A DNA stretch of 64,000 bases, from the NCBI GenBank assembly GCA_018669475.1, contig JABHCC010000149.1, positions 79,137-143,136 on the forward strand, written 5' to 3'. The notes beneath the pieces were generated by a model that saw only the letters and a program-made list of their open reading frames with translations, made no database searches and was not told where the DNA came from. A program made the position numbers and the translations under genes. Each line of letters starts with the position of its first letter. The first letter of the stretch is position 1. This stretch comes from Bacteroidota bacterium (GTDB lineage Bacteria; Bacteroidota; Bacteroidia; Bacteroidales; UBA12481). Shown here piece by piece: positions 37,686 to 45,615 of this stretch.

Positions 37686-40661
37686 ATGAAGAAACATTTA
37701 TTATTAAGCCTGGTTCTCATTGGAGGACTGGGTTTGTCTTCAAATTTGGCACAGATCACCGATGCTACATTCGGTGATCTGCGTGGACGACAAATCGGAC
37801 CGGCCCAAATGAGTGGGCGTATCAGCAGTATTGATGCCGAAGTGAAAAACCCAAATACTATTTGGGTAGGATCTGCAGGTGGAGGTGTATGGAAATCAAT
37901 AGACAAGGGAACTACTTTCAAGTCAGTGTTTGATAAGCACACCCAATCGATAGGAACTGTGAAGATTGATCAGCTCAGACCTGATACTGTTTGGGTTGGT
38001 ACTGGTGAGGTTTGGACACGAAATTCTGTTTCCATCGGTACAGGTATTTACAGAACCGTAAACGGAGGGGATAAATGGGAGTTTAAAGGATTACCGAATT
38101 CTGAACGTATTGCACGTATCATTATCCATCCTGATAATCCTGATATTTTATATGTGGCTGTGTTAGGAGCTTTGTGGGGAGATAGTGATGACAGGGGAGT
38201 GTACAAGACTACTGATGGTGGTACAAGCTGGACTAAACTGTTGTACAAATCGCCATCTACAGGTTGTTCAGATTTGATTATGGATCCTAATAATCCGGAT
38301 GTTTTGTATGCGGCTATGTGGGATTTCAGAAGGGAAGCTCATTTTTTCAGATCCGGAGGACCTGGTTCAGGAATTTTCAAAACTACAGATGGTGGACAGA
38401 GTTGGGAAGAAGTAAGAAAGGGACTCCCTGAATCAACATTAGGCAGAATTGCATTGGCAATCCATCCTCTGGAAAGCGAAGCAGTTTATGCTGTAGTTGA
38501 ATCTGAGAAATCAGCTCTGTATAAGACAACTAATCAAGGAGAAAGCTGGGAGCAGTTGTCAGATCAGGGACAAATGGGTGATCGTCCTTTCTATTACAGC
38601 CTTCTGGTTCCTGATCCTGTTGAGAAAGACAGGATATATAAGCCTGGTACACAGCTTTGGGTGAGTAAAGACGGGGGAAAGCGCTTCGACAGCCCTTCTG
38701 TATTAGGAGCTGGCTATCACAGTGACACACACGCACTTTGGATCAATCCACTTAATAACAAAGAGCTCTATTTAGGAACTGATGGAGGGGTATACATTTC
38801 TTCTGATCAAGGTAATTCCTGGAGAATGGTAAAGCAATTACCAGTATCTCAATTCTATCAGATCAGTGCAGACAATCAGGATCCTTATTGGGTATATGGT
38901 GGATTGCAGGATAACAATTCCTGGAGAGCTCCATCTTATAATCCGGGAGGTATTTGGAGTAGTGATTGGGAGAGAATTGGATTCGGAGATGGATTTTATA
39001 CATATGCTGATCCTGATAATGCCGATATCACCTATTCACAGTATCAGGGTGGCCGGATGTACAAAATGAATCATAAAACCGGAGAGACCCAGTATATCAA
39101 GCCTTTCCCGGAGGAGGGTACGGATGAACTTCGTTTTAACTGGAACTCCCCTACAATATTCGGGGCTAAAACAAATTGGCTGTATGCCGGTTCTCAATAT
39201 CTGTACAGATCAAAGGACAGAGGAAATAGCTGGGAAAGAATTTCTCCGGATCTTACTACAAATGATCCCGAAAGACAGAGGCAGGAAGAGACCGGAGGAT
39301 TGACTATTGACAATAGTACTGCTGAGAACAATACGTGTATTTTGTCAATTGCTGAGTCACCAATAAATGAAAACCTTATCTGGGTTGGTACTGATGATGG
39401 AAATGTTCAGATAAGCAGAGATGGTGGAAAATCATGGACACTTCTGAATGCCAATATTCCAGGCTTGCCTGTAAAAGCTTTTATCTCTGAAATATCCCCG
39501 AGCCGATATTCTGAAGGCGAGGCTTTCATGACAGTGGAGGCCCACAGAGATGGTAACATGAAGCCTTATGTGTATTTCACATCAGATTATGGACAGAGCT
39601 GGATTTCATTGGTGACAGATGACCTCGATAGTTATTGCCATACCATTAAGCAGGATTTGGTGAATGAGGATCTGCTTTTCCTGGGCACTGAATTTGGTTT
39701 ATTTGTCAGCCTTGATAAAGGGAAAGTATGGAAGCGATTTAAGAACAATATTCCTAAAGTTGGAGTACATGATATCATGATACATCCTGAGAAGCATGAT
39801 GTTATCCTGGGTACTCATGGGAGAGGGATTATTATTATTGATGATATCTCCCCTTTGCGGGCTCTTACACTTGATAAAATGAAGGAAGATCTGGCCTTTT
39901 TGCCCTTACGTCCGTTCAATTTCAGTTCTGGAATAAGTTTGCATGGATACGGAAGCAACGAGGATTTTGTTGGACCGAATTATGGCAACCTGCCCCGGAT
40001 AGCCTACCATCTTAAGAAACGTCACATATTTGGTGATTTATATATGGAGATTTACGATGCAGAAGGTAAGTTCATTAAAAAAGTTCAGACCGGCGGACGA
40101 AAAGGTATAAACAAGGTGGTTATCCCGATCAGTCTTGATCCTCCAAAGGTGCCTGAGTCACCTGTCATGCTTGGCCAGGCCGCATTTGGTCCTTCATTAA
40201 TGGCTGGAAGCTATAAGCTTAAAATAATTAAAGGAAAAAACAGCTATGAAACAGAACTGGTTCTGGGTGTGAATCCTGAATTAAGCCATTCTGCTGCAGA
40301 AAGAGATCTCCGCTACAATACCCTGATGCGTGCATACCGGATGCTGGAGGAATTGGCAGATGTTGATAAGAAGATATTAGCTCAGCATACTGATGTTCAG
40401 GCAGAATTTGATGCTTCAAAGAATAAGCGAGCAAAGAAAAAGGCACAGGAGCAGCTTGATAAATTGATGAGTTTGCATGAAAGCATTTCAGCTACTCAGG
40501 TTGGAGAAAGTGGAATTCCGGGACAGATAAGACTACGTGAAAAAATCGCGGAAATCTATAGTGCTTTAGGGAGTTATGAAGGAGCACCAACAAATTTACA
40601 AATTAAGGCATTGGATTTATATCAGGGAGAGATTGAGAACCTGAAGAGCCTGATTAACTAA
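37686..40661 (+). CDS. exported VPS10/BNR-repeat beta-propeller protein
   Basis: Signal peptide ending near SSNLAQ. From about residue 25 to 720 there are many BNR/Asp-box-like repeats, for example GVWKSIDKGTTFKSV, GIYRTVNGGDKWEFKG, GVYKTTDGGTSWTKL, GIFKTTDGGQSWEEV and VQISRDGGKSWTLL, typical of sortilin/VPS10-type or GH74-like two-propeller proteins. A beta domain (about 755-860) and a helical tail (about 870-991, charged and coiled-coil-like) follow. No acidic pair for GH74 catalysis could be fixed by eye, so glycosidase activity is not claimed. Such proteins are common next to peptidases in Bacteroidota. Confidence 0.8.
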   Translation: MKKHLLLSLVLIGGLGLSSNLAQITDATFGDLRGRQIGPAQMSGRISSIDAEVKNPNTIWVGSAGGGVWKSIDKGTTFKSVFDKHTQSIGTVKIDQLRPDTVWVGTGEVWTRNSVSIGTGIYRTVNGGDKWEFKGLPNSERIARIIIHPDNPDILYVAVLGALWGDSDDRGVYKTTDGGTSWTKLLYKSPSTGCSDLIMDPNNPDVLYAAMWDFRREAHFFRSGGPGSGIFKTTDGGQSWEEVRKGLPESTLGRIALAIHPLESEAVYAVVESEKSALYKTTNQGESWEQLSDQGQMGDRPFYYSLLVPDPVEKDRIYKPGTQLWVSKDGGKRFDSPSVLGAGYHSDTHALWINPLNNKELYLGTDGGVYISSDQGNSWRMVKQLPVSQFYQISADNQDPYWVYGGLQDNNSWRAPSYNPGGIWSSDWERIGFGDGFYTYADPDNADITYSQYQGGRMYKMNHKTGETQYIKPFPEEGTDELRFNWNSPTIFGAKTNWLYAGSQYLYRSKDRGNSWERISPDLTTNDPERQRQEETGGLTIDNSTAENNTCILSIAESPINENLIWVGTDDGNVQISRDGGKSWTLLNANIPGLPVKAFISEISPSRYSEGEAFMTVEAHRDGNMKPYVYFTSDYGQSWISLVTDDLDSYCHTIKQDLVNEDLLFLGTEFGLFVSLDKGKVWKRFKNNIPKVGVHDIMIHPEKHDVILGTHGRGIIIIDDISPLRALTLDKMKEDLAFLPLRPFNFSSGISLHGYGSNEDFVGPNYGNLPRIAYHLKKRHIFGDLYMEIYDAEGKFIKKVQTGGRKGINKVVIPISLDPPKVPESPVMLGQAAFGPSLMAGSYKLKIIKGKNSYETELVLGVNPELSHSAAERDLRYNTLMRAYRMLEELADVDKKILAQHTDVQAEFDASKNKRAKKKAQEQLDKLMSLHESISATQVGESGIPGQIRLREKIAEIYSALGSYEGAPTNLQIKALDLYQGEIENLKSLIN

Positions 40662-40713
40662 TCCATAAAATAAGGATAGTCAGACAAGGAGAGAGGGCCG
40701 ATCATAATTTTAG

Positions 40714-40721
40714 TATTTTTG
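40714..40721 (+). promoter_or_regulatory. -7 promoter element of the M28-PHP gene
   Basis: TATTTTTG fits TAnnTTTG and ends 20 bp before the ATG at 40741. No convincing -33 TTTG was found upstream. Confidence 0.4.
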
Positions 40722-40740
40722 AGATATAAAGTCTAAAATT

Positions 40741-42717
40741 ATGAAAAAGCTTCTCTCCTTTATTTTGTGTGCATTTTTTGCAAGCTCCTTTTTATTTTCT
40801 CAAAACCTTGAGTATACAAAAAAGTTGTTGGACGACATTTGCTCGCCGGCTTATTTCGGACGAGGATATGTAAATGATGGAGGATTAAAAGTAGCTGAAT
40901 ATCTTGCTGATGAGTTGGCTAGATGGAAAGTCAAGCCATTCGGAGAAAGCTATCTGCAAGACTTTACAATGCCCATCAATTCTCAAACAAAAGCTGATCT
41001 TTGGTTTGATGGGGAGTTTGTTGAACCGACTGGAAATGTGCTGGTTGAAGCTTCATCTCCTTCTTTATCAGGAACTTATTCTGTGGTGACTTTAGATGCA
41101 AAGGTAATAAGGAATTCCCCTGCATTTTTGAGCAAGACTATGGATAACCCGGAAGCTTTTTTTCTACTCGATTCTGCCGGATTAAATAATAAGGAACTAT
41201 TTGATTTTGCTAAAAATCTTCTGTACAATCCCTTAATCGAGAAGAAAGGAATAATTGAAGTCGTTTATCGCCTGCCCTTTGGAGTACCAAGAAGTCATTT
41301 TGATCCTTTTGTGAAGATCCAGCTGAATGAATCAGTCAAGCCTGAGTTGATTAAGGAGATAAAAATTAATAGTAAAAATACTTATTTCGAGAAATTTCAG
41401 AATAGAAATGTAGTTGGATATATTCCCGGTAAAACTGATGAGTGGATTGTTTTTACAGCCCACTATGACGGAATGGGAATGTATGGTAACGTTCTTTTTC
41501 CAGGTGCCAACGATAATGGATCTGGAACTGTTATGGTAGTTGATTTGGCCAGACATTATGCCACAAGTAAAAAATCGAAATACTCAGTTGCAGTTGTTTT
41601 ATGTGCAGGAGAGGAAGCCGGACTTCACGGCTCGAGATATTTTGCGGATAATCCACTTTTGCCTCTGGAGAATGTCAGGATGGTTATTAATCTGGATATG
41701 GTGGCATCAGGACAAACAGGAGTTACCTTATTTAATGGGTTGACCTGGCCTAAGGAAACGGAGATGATCCAACGAATTAACAAGGAAGTAGATGCTTTTA
41801 GCAAGATACGTGTGGTTGGTCCTGCAGCAAACAGCGATCATCATCCCTTCCATCTTAAGGGAGTGCCTGCCCTGTTTTTTATTACCAGTGGGAAGGTTGG
41901 ACCCGGACATACTGCTTTCGATTATGCTAAAGACTCTCACTTTCCAAGATATGATCAGATGTTTACTCTGATTACAGACTTTATTGATCAATTACCAGGC
42001 ACGCCTGAGCCTGTGAGATATCCTCTGATTGATTATCATGTGCATCTGAAAGGTGATATGACTTATGAAATGGCTTTGGAGAAATCCAGAAAAAGTGGAA
42101 TTCAGTATGGCATTGCTGTGAACTGTGGACTTGGTTTTCCGGTGAATGACGATGCAGGTGCCCTTGCCTTTCTGGAATCAATGAAAGACAGTCCCTTTAT
42201 GCTGGCAATGCAGGCAGAAGGACGCGAATGGATTAGCACCTTTTCGAAGAAAGTCATCCGTCAGTTTGACTATGTTTTTACTGATGCAATGACTTACACT
42301 GATGAGAATGGTAAGAGAGTGAGATTATGGATTCCAGATGAGGTTGAGGTCGGTGATCCAGAGGTGTTTATGGATGATCTGGTTGGTCGGATAGTAAAGA
42401 TTATCAGCACCGAACCCATTGATATATACGTTAATCCAACTTTCCTTCCTCCTGTTATAGCTGATCAATACGATGCTTTATGGACTCCCGAGCGAATGGA
42501 CAGGGTAATTGCTGCGGCAAAGAAGCACAGGGTAGCCATAGAGATCAATAACCGATACCGGATACCGAGTGAAACCTTTATCAAAAGAGCAAAAGATCAG
42601 GGAGTGAAATTTGCTTTTGGAACAAACAACACCGACAGTAAAATGGGGGATCTGAATTATTGCCGAGAGATGGTAACTAAGTGCGGGCTGGTTGCTTCAG
42701 ATATTTGGAAGTTGTAA
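40741..42717 (+). CDS. exported M28 aminopeptidase fused to a PHP-like C-terminal domain
   Basis: Signal peptide MKKLLSFILCAFFASSFLFSQ. The M28 domain has all metal ligands: FTAHYDGMG (His), PGANDNGSGT (Asp), CAGEEAGLHGS (Glu-Glu), VINLDMVAS (Asp) and NSDHHPFH (His). After about residue 425 a second domain starts with PLIDYHVHLKGDMTYEMALEK, a PHP/amidohydrolase-like HxH block, and ends in an IEINNRYR... FAFGTNNTDSKMGDL segment with further possible ligands. Typical M28 enzymes lack this domain. Its last 167 bp are duplicated, in decayed form, behind the next gene (44041-44207). Confidence 0.85.
   Translation: MKKLLSFILCAFFASSFLFSQNLEYTKKLLDDICSPAYFGRGYVNDGGLKVAEYLADELARWKVKPFGESYLQDFTMPINSQTKADLWFDGEFVEPTGNVLVEASSPSLSGTYSVVTLDAKVIRNSPAFLSKTMDNPEAFFLLDSAGLNNKELFDFAKNLLYNPLIEKKGIIEVVYRLPFGVPRSHFDPFVKIQLNESVKPELIKEIKINSKNTYFEKFQNRNVVGYIPGKTDEWIVFTAHYDGMGMYGNVLFPGANDNGSGTVMVVDLARHYATSKKSKYSVAVVLCAGEEAGLHGSRYFADNPLLPLENVRMVINLDMVASGQTGVTLFNGLTWPKETEMIQRINKEVDAFSKIRVVGPAANSDHHPFHLKGVPALFFITSGKVGPGHTAFDYAKDSHFPRYDQMFTLITDFIDQLPGTPEPVRYPLIDYHVHLKGDMTYEMALEKSRKSGIQYGIAVNCGLGFPVNDDAGALAFLESMKDSPFMLAMQAEGREWISTFSKKVIRQFDYVFTDAMTYTDENGKRVRLWIPDEVEVGDPEVFMDDLVGRIVKIISTEPIDIYVNPTFLPPVIADQYDALWTPERMDRVIAAAKKHRVAIEINNRYRIPSETFIKRAKDQGVKFAFGTNNTDSKMGDLNYCREMVTKCGLVASDIWKL
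42550..42717 (+). repeat. upstream copy of a 167-bp direct repeat (intact 3' end of the M28 gene)
   Basis: This stretch aligns without gaps to 44040-44207 with about 11 differences, roughly 93% identity. It encodes the last 55 codons of the M28-PHP gene. The two copies bracket the AAA_14/DUF4143 ATPase gene and its promoter palindrome. Confidence 0.9.
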
Positions 42718-42801
42718 GGTTATTCTACCGATTTGCCATTTACTACAAATCCAAACGATAAAGCCTGATGGCATTTAGATAGTGCATAATTTTTTGTTAA
42801 T

Positions 42802-42840
42802 TCCATGAAATACTCAATCAAGGTTTGAGTAATTCATGGA
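42802..42840. promoter_or_regulatory. near-perfect 16-bp inverted repeat upstream of the ATPase gene
   Basis: Left arm TCCATGAAATACTCAA (42802-42817) and right arm TTGAGTAATTCATGGA (42825-42840) pair at 15 of 16 positions around a 7-base spacer. The repeat ends 20 bp before the ATPase start codon. A weak promoter can be read across it: TTTG at 42824-42827 and TATCTTCA 21 bases later. It may be an operator, or an end of the inserted unit. Confidence 0.6.
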
Positions 42841-42860
42841 TAAAGTAGTATCTTCACACT

Positions 42861-44012
42861 ATGATACAAAGAAGTGCAGAGAAAAAACTACTCGAAACTT
42901 TAAGCTTTTTTCCGGTCGTTGGAATTGTGGGACCAAGGCAAGTTGGGAAAACAACATTGGCGAAAAAATTGCAAACAATTATTGATAAGGAAAGCTTGTA
43001 CATTGACCTGGAGAACCCACGCGATTTAGCCAGATTAAGCGATCCTGTACTTTTTTTTGAGACTCATGCAGATAAATGCATTCTTATTGATGAAATTCAG
43101 TTAATGCCTGAATTGTTCTCAATAATCAGGCCAATGGTTGACATGAATCGTATTCCAGGCCGCTTTATCATATTAGGATCTGCTTCTCCCATCCTTATCA
43201 GAAAAAGTTCTGAATCCCTTGCCGGAAGAATTGCCTATTTTGAATTATCGGGATTGAATTTTACAGAGGTCAGGAAAATCAATCAAAATAAACTTTGGAT
43301 GCGCGGAGGGTTCCCCGATGCATTTCTTGCACCTAACAGTGATCTTTGGAAGCAGTGGCAGGAGAATTTTATAAAGACATACATTGAAAGAGATCTACCA
43401 TTGCTTGGGCTTAATATTGGCACAAAACTCTTACGGAATTTATGGACTATGATAGCGCATAGTCATGGAAGTGTTATTAACTACACCAATATTAGTAAGT
43501 CGTTGGAGATGAGTTCAACCAGTATAAAAAAGTACATTGATTTTTTTGAGAGTGCTTTTCTATTCAGGCAACTTCAGCCTTACCATACTAATATTAAAAA
43601 AAGAGTGGTTAAATCTCCAAAGGTTTTCATCAGAGATTCCGGTGTTCTTCATAGCCTGTTGAATATAGATTCGGATTTTGATCTTGAAGGACATCCTATA
43701 AAAGGAAATTCTTGGGAGGGATATGTAATTGAACAGATTCTCCAGCATGCCGGATCAAACTATCAGGCATTTTTCTACAGAACCCATCAGGGTGCTGAAT
43801 TGGATCTTATCCTTACCAAATCGTTACGGCCGGTTTTTGCTATTGAAATAAAATATAGCTCATCACCGAAACTGACAAAGGGAAATCTGATATCATTCGA
43901 GGATATCCAGGCAGAACATAATTTTATTATCACACCTGATTCAGAAGATTATCTGATTAGCAGAACCACCAGAGTCTGTAGTCTTTCAGAATTTTTAAAA
44001 ACTCAGAAATAG
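42861..44012 (+). CDS. AAA_14/DUF4143 ATPase
   Basis: 383 residues. Walker A GIVGPRQVGKTTLAKK (residues 21-36), Walker B CILIDEIQLM (73-82), sensor segment GRFIILGSASPILI and the DUF4143 C-terminal part, with an HTH-like stretch (YTNISKSLEMSSTSIKKYIDFF) and a nuclease-like fold end (RTHQGAELDLILTK, VFAIEIKYSSSP) recalling the PD-(D/E)xK core D...ExK. The family is abundant, patchily distributed and of unknown function; links to defence or toxin-like systems are speculative. Here it is bounded by two copies of its upstream neighbour's 3' end, a sign of insertion. Confidence 0.92.
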   Translation: MIQRSAEKKLLETLSFFPVVGIVGPRQVGKTTLAKKLQTIIDKESLYIDLENPRDLARLSDPVLFFETHADKCILIDEIQLMPELFSIIRPMVDMNRIPGRFIILGSASPILIRKSSESLAGRIAYFELSGLNFTEVRKINQNKLWMRGGFPDAFLAPNSDLWKQWQENFIKTYIERDLPLLGLNIGTKLLRNLWTMIAHSHGSVINYTNISKSLEMSSTSIKKYIDFFESAFLFRQLQPYHTNIKKRVVKSPKVFIRDSGVLHSLLNIDSDFDLEGHPIKGNSWEGYVIEQILQHAGSNYQAFFYRTHQGAELDLILTKSLRPVFAIEIKYSSSPKLTKGNLISFEDIQAEHNFIITPDSEDYLISRTTRVCSLSEFLKTQK

Positions 44013-44040
44013 CAGCGTTGTGGGATATGTAAAAGGAAAA

Positions 44041-44207
44041 ACCGATACCTGATACCAAGTGAAACCTTCATCAAAAGAGCAAAAGATTAGGGAGTGAAAT
44101 TTGCTTTTGGAACAAACAACACCGACAGTAATATGAGGGATTTGGATTATTGCCGAGAGATGGTAACTAAGTGCGGGCTGGTAGCTTCAGATCTTTGGAA
44201 GCTGTAA
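44041..44207 (+). pseudogene. decayed second copy of the M28-PHP gene 3' end
   Basis: Ninety-three percent identical to 42551-42717, keeping the same reading frame to the same stop codon. One difference turns a Gln codon into TAG (AAAGATTAGGGA), so it cannot be read through. No start codon or signal precedes it. It is a relic formed when the ATPase unit entered, or by a duplication around it. Confidence 0.9.
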
Positions 44208-44275
44208 GAGGGAAATTGGTATTATATGGGTTATGTTTCTTGCAGCCAAAGTTATCGCCCATGCCGGAAACACAT

Positions 44276-44308
44276 AAAAAAACCCAGGTTGTTTACCTGG
44301 GCTTTTTT
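44276..44308 (+). terminator. rho-independent terminator
   Basis: CCCAGGT-TGTTT-ACCTGGG (44283-44301) is a 7-bp perfect stem followed by C and TTTTTT, with a matching A-run before it. It would end transcription from the M28-ATPase segment and also works on the other strand. Confidence 0.85.
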
Positions 44309-44375
44309 ACAATCTCTAAGTACTCAACTTAGTTCAATTGGTCTGGTTGGGTAGAAAAGTCACAATAATAGGAAT

Positions 44376-44465
44376 GCTAATTTGGATTAGCTTTAGGTCC
44401 CCATGAGGGGGGAAACCCCGGGGTGTTACTGCTACCCGACCCCTGCACTATTTTTTTAAAATAGT
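44376..44465. other. cluster of short hairpins around a GC-rich core, no gene
   Basis: Within the 390-bp gap after the terminator there is GCTAAT-TTGG-ATTAGC (44376-44391), a GC-rich block with CCCC-ATGA-GGGG (44399-44410), GGGG-AAA-CCCC and GGGGT...ACCCC (44420-44443), then ACTATTTT-TTT-AAAATAGT (44447-44465). The block is much richer in GC than its surroundings. It could be a structured RNA or a mobile-element end. I found no ORF. From 44466 to 44696 I see only a weak AAGGCC/GGCCTT hairpin (44550-44573). Confidence 0.45.
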
Positions 44466-44696
44466 AATGGCTTCACATTTTCATTATGTTTGATTTGACA
44501 GGAGTAAAAAAGCAGGGAGGAAAATCGAGGTTGGCAAGGGGGATGAAAAAAGGCCTATAGAATAATGGGCCTTATTCTTCAGGAGTAACTGGTCATATTA
44601 TCCCAAAACATGGTTTAACCTTGTGCCATTGTCGGAATCCGGCTCTAATGATTATTAAGATTTGCTTTTCAAAAACCATTTTTCCCTTTCCTCCAA

Positions 44697-44972
44697 TTAT
44701 TCTTCTTCAGGTGGTGGGTCTTTTTTAAACAATCTACCTTGAAAATTCGCACCAGTTTCATTACCACAACACGTTACCGTATATGGATATACTTCCATGT
44801 AGTCAGTAGACCAATATTCCATTTCCAAGGTATTAGGATTTATAGTTTGAGGACATGAGGCTCCGCTACAACTACCTGATTCTTCAAAAGCAAGTCTAAA
44901 AGAAGAGCTACCAAAAAGAATGACACCACAGCTAAACAAAGTTAGCGCTACTAGAAGAAAGTTCTTTTTCAT
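44697..44972 (-). CDS. small exported cysteine-rich protein C (NVEALA-like precursor)
   Basis: 91 residues. A hydrophobic signal (MKKNFLLVALTLFSCGVILFGSSSF) precedes a Cys-rich part with CSGASC, NPNTLEMEY, STDY and TVTCCGN, then a basic-acidic tail KKDPPPEEE. It is clearly paralogous to the protein at 45292-45561 (CSGxxC, NPxT, YxTD, P[FY]xVxCC) and shares the proline-glutamate C-terminus with the protein at 49794. Size, Cys content and location beside 6-bladed propeller genes recall the NVEALA group of Bacteroidota small exported proteins, whose function is unknown. Its 5' leader DNA is conserved with that of its paralogue. Confidence 0.7.
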   Translation of the reverse strand: MKKNFLLVALTLFSCGVILFGSSSFRLAFEESGSCSGASCPQTINPNTLEMEYWSTDYMEVYPYTVTCCGNETGANFQGRLFKKDPPPEEE

Positions 44973-45030
44973 AATTATTGAATTTGATTGTAATCGGAAA
45001 ATATTTGGCTCCGAGATACTTTTAGTTTAG
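44971..45030 (-). repeat. conserved upstream leader of peptide gene C (partner of 45560-45618)
   Basis: Read on the minus strand, TCTCGGA(A)GCC, ATTTTCCGAT and AATCAAATTCAATAATTATG occur in the same order before both paralogous peptide genes, with small insertions. It marks a tandem duplication that included the regulatory region. The rest of the 318-bp gap to 45291 shows no supported gene; a 42-codon plus-strand ORF near 45205 has no recognisable product. Confidence 0.6.
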
Positions 45031-45291
45031 TGAAAATTTACAATTTGAGAGGTTTTCTGTACTAAATTACACTTCTTTACTGTTTTTAACGGCTATTATT
45101 TTTGTGATAATTTTATTAAACATCTAAATATCCATTACATCAAATAGAAACATAAATAAGCCATTGGTAATGGTCAATTTTTGTGACTCTAATCAATTTA
45201 TTTTATGAGGAACAAAAAGAAATCCAACGGTAACCTTGATCCTTTTCACTGGATTCCTGGAAGCTATGTTAGGTTTAGTACAATCTTAAAA

Positions 45292-45561
45292 TTAATTTCC
45301 CGTTGGAATAAATTCGAGGTCACATCCTGATTCATCTGGGATACAATCATTTGCGCAACACACTTTAAAAGGAGGACCGGTAACAAAGTCCGTTTTGTAA
45401 TAAGTGGAATCTCCGGTGGAAGGATTGTAGCCCTGAAGACAAGCATCTCCAGAACATGTACCTTCTTCCTCAATAGGAGGGGATCCAAAAGATGAGCTAC
45501 CAAAAAAAACTACACCAAAGCTAAACAAAGCTAGCGCTAGAATAAGAAGATTCTTCTTCAT
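45292..45561 (-). CDS. small exported cysteine-rich protein B (NVEALA-like precursor)
   Basis: 89 residues: signal MKKNLLILALALFSFGVVFFGSSSFG, then an acidic patch (PPIEEEG) and six cysteines in CSGDAC, VCCANDC and SGC. The Cys pattern and TDF...PPFKVCC match the neighbour at 44697-44972. It starts 54 bp after the propeller gene stop and is probably in the same operon. Disulfide formation after export is likely, which fits the thioredoxin-like genes in the cluster. No known toxin or bacteriocin signature was recognised. Confidence 0.7.
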   Translation of the reverse strand: MKKNLLILALALFSFGVVFFGSSSFGSPPIEEEGTCSGDACLQGYNPSTGDSTYYKTDFVTGPPFKVCCANDCIPDESGCDLEFIPTGN

Positions 45562-45615
45562 AATTATTGAATTTGATTTATCGGAAAATTGAAGGCTTCC
45601 GAGATGCCTTTGAGT

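Noticed and set aside
37686..40661. VPS10/BNR protein as a GH74 xyloglucanase or sialidase
   Set aside because: The BNR-like repeats are there, but I could not locate the catalytic acid pair or the sialidase Arg triad.
42550..44207. Direct repeats as ordinary IS target-site duplication
   Set aside because: Target duplications are 2-15 bp; 167 bp at 93% identity needs another mechanism, and there is no transposase or integrase.
44399..44443. GC-rich hairpin block as a CRISPR repeat or tRNA
   Set aside because: It is not repeated in the window and does not fold into a cloverleaf.
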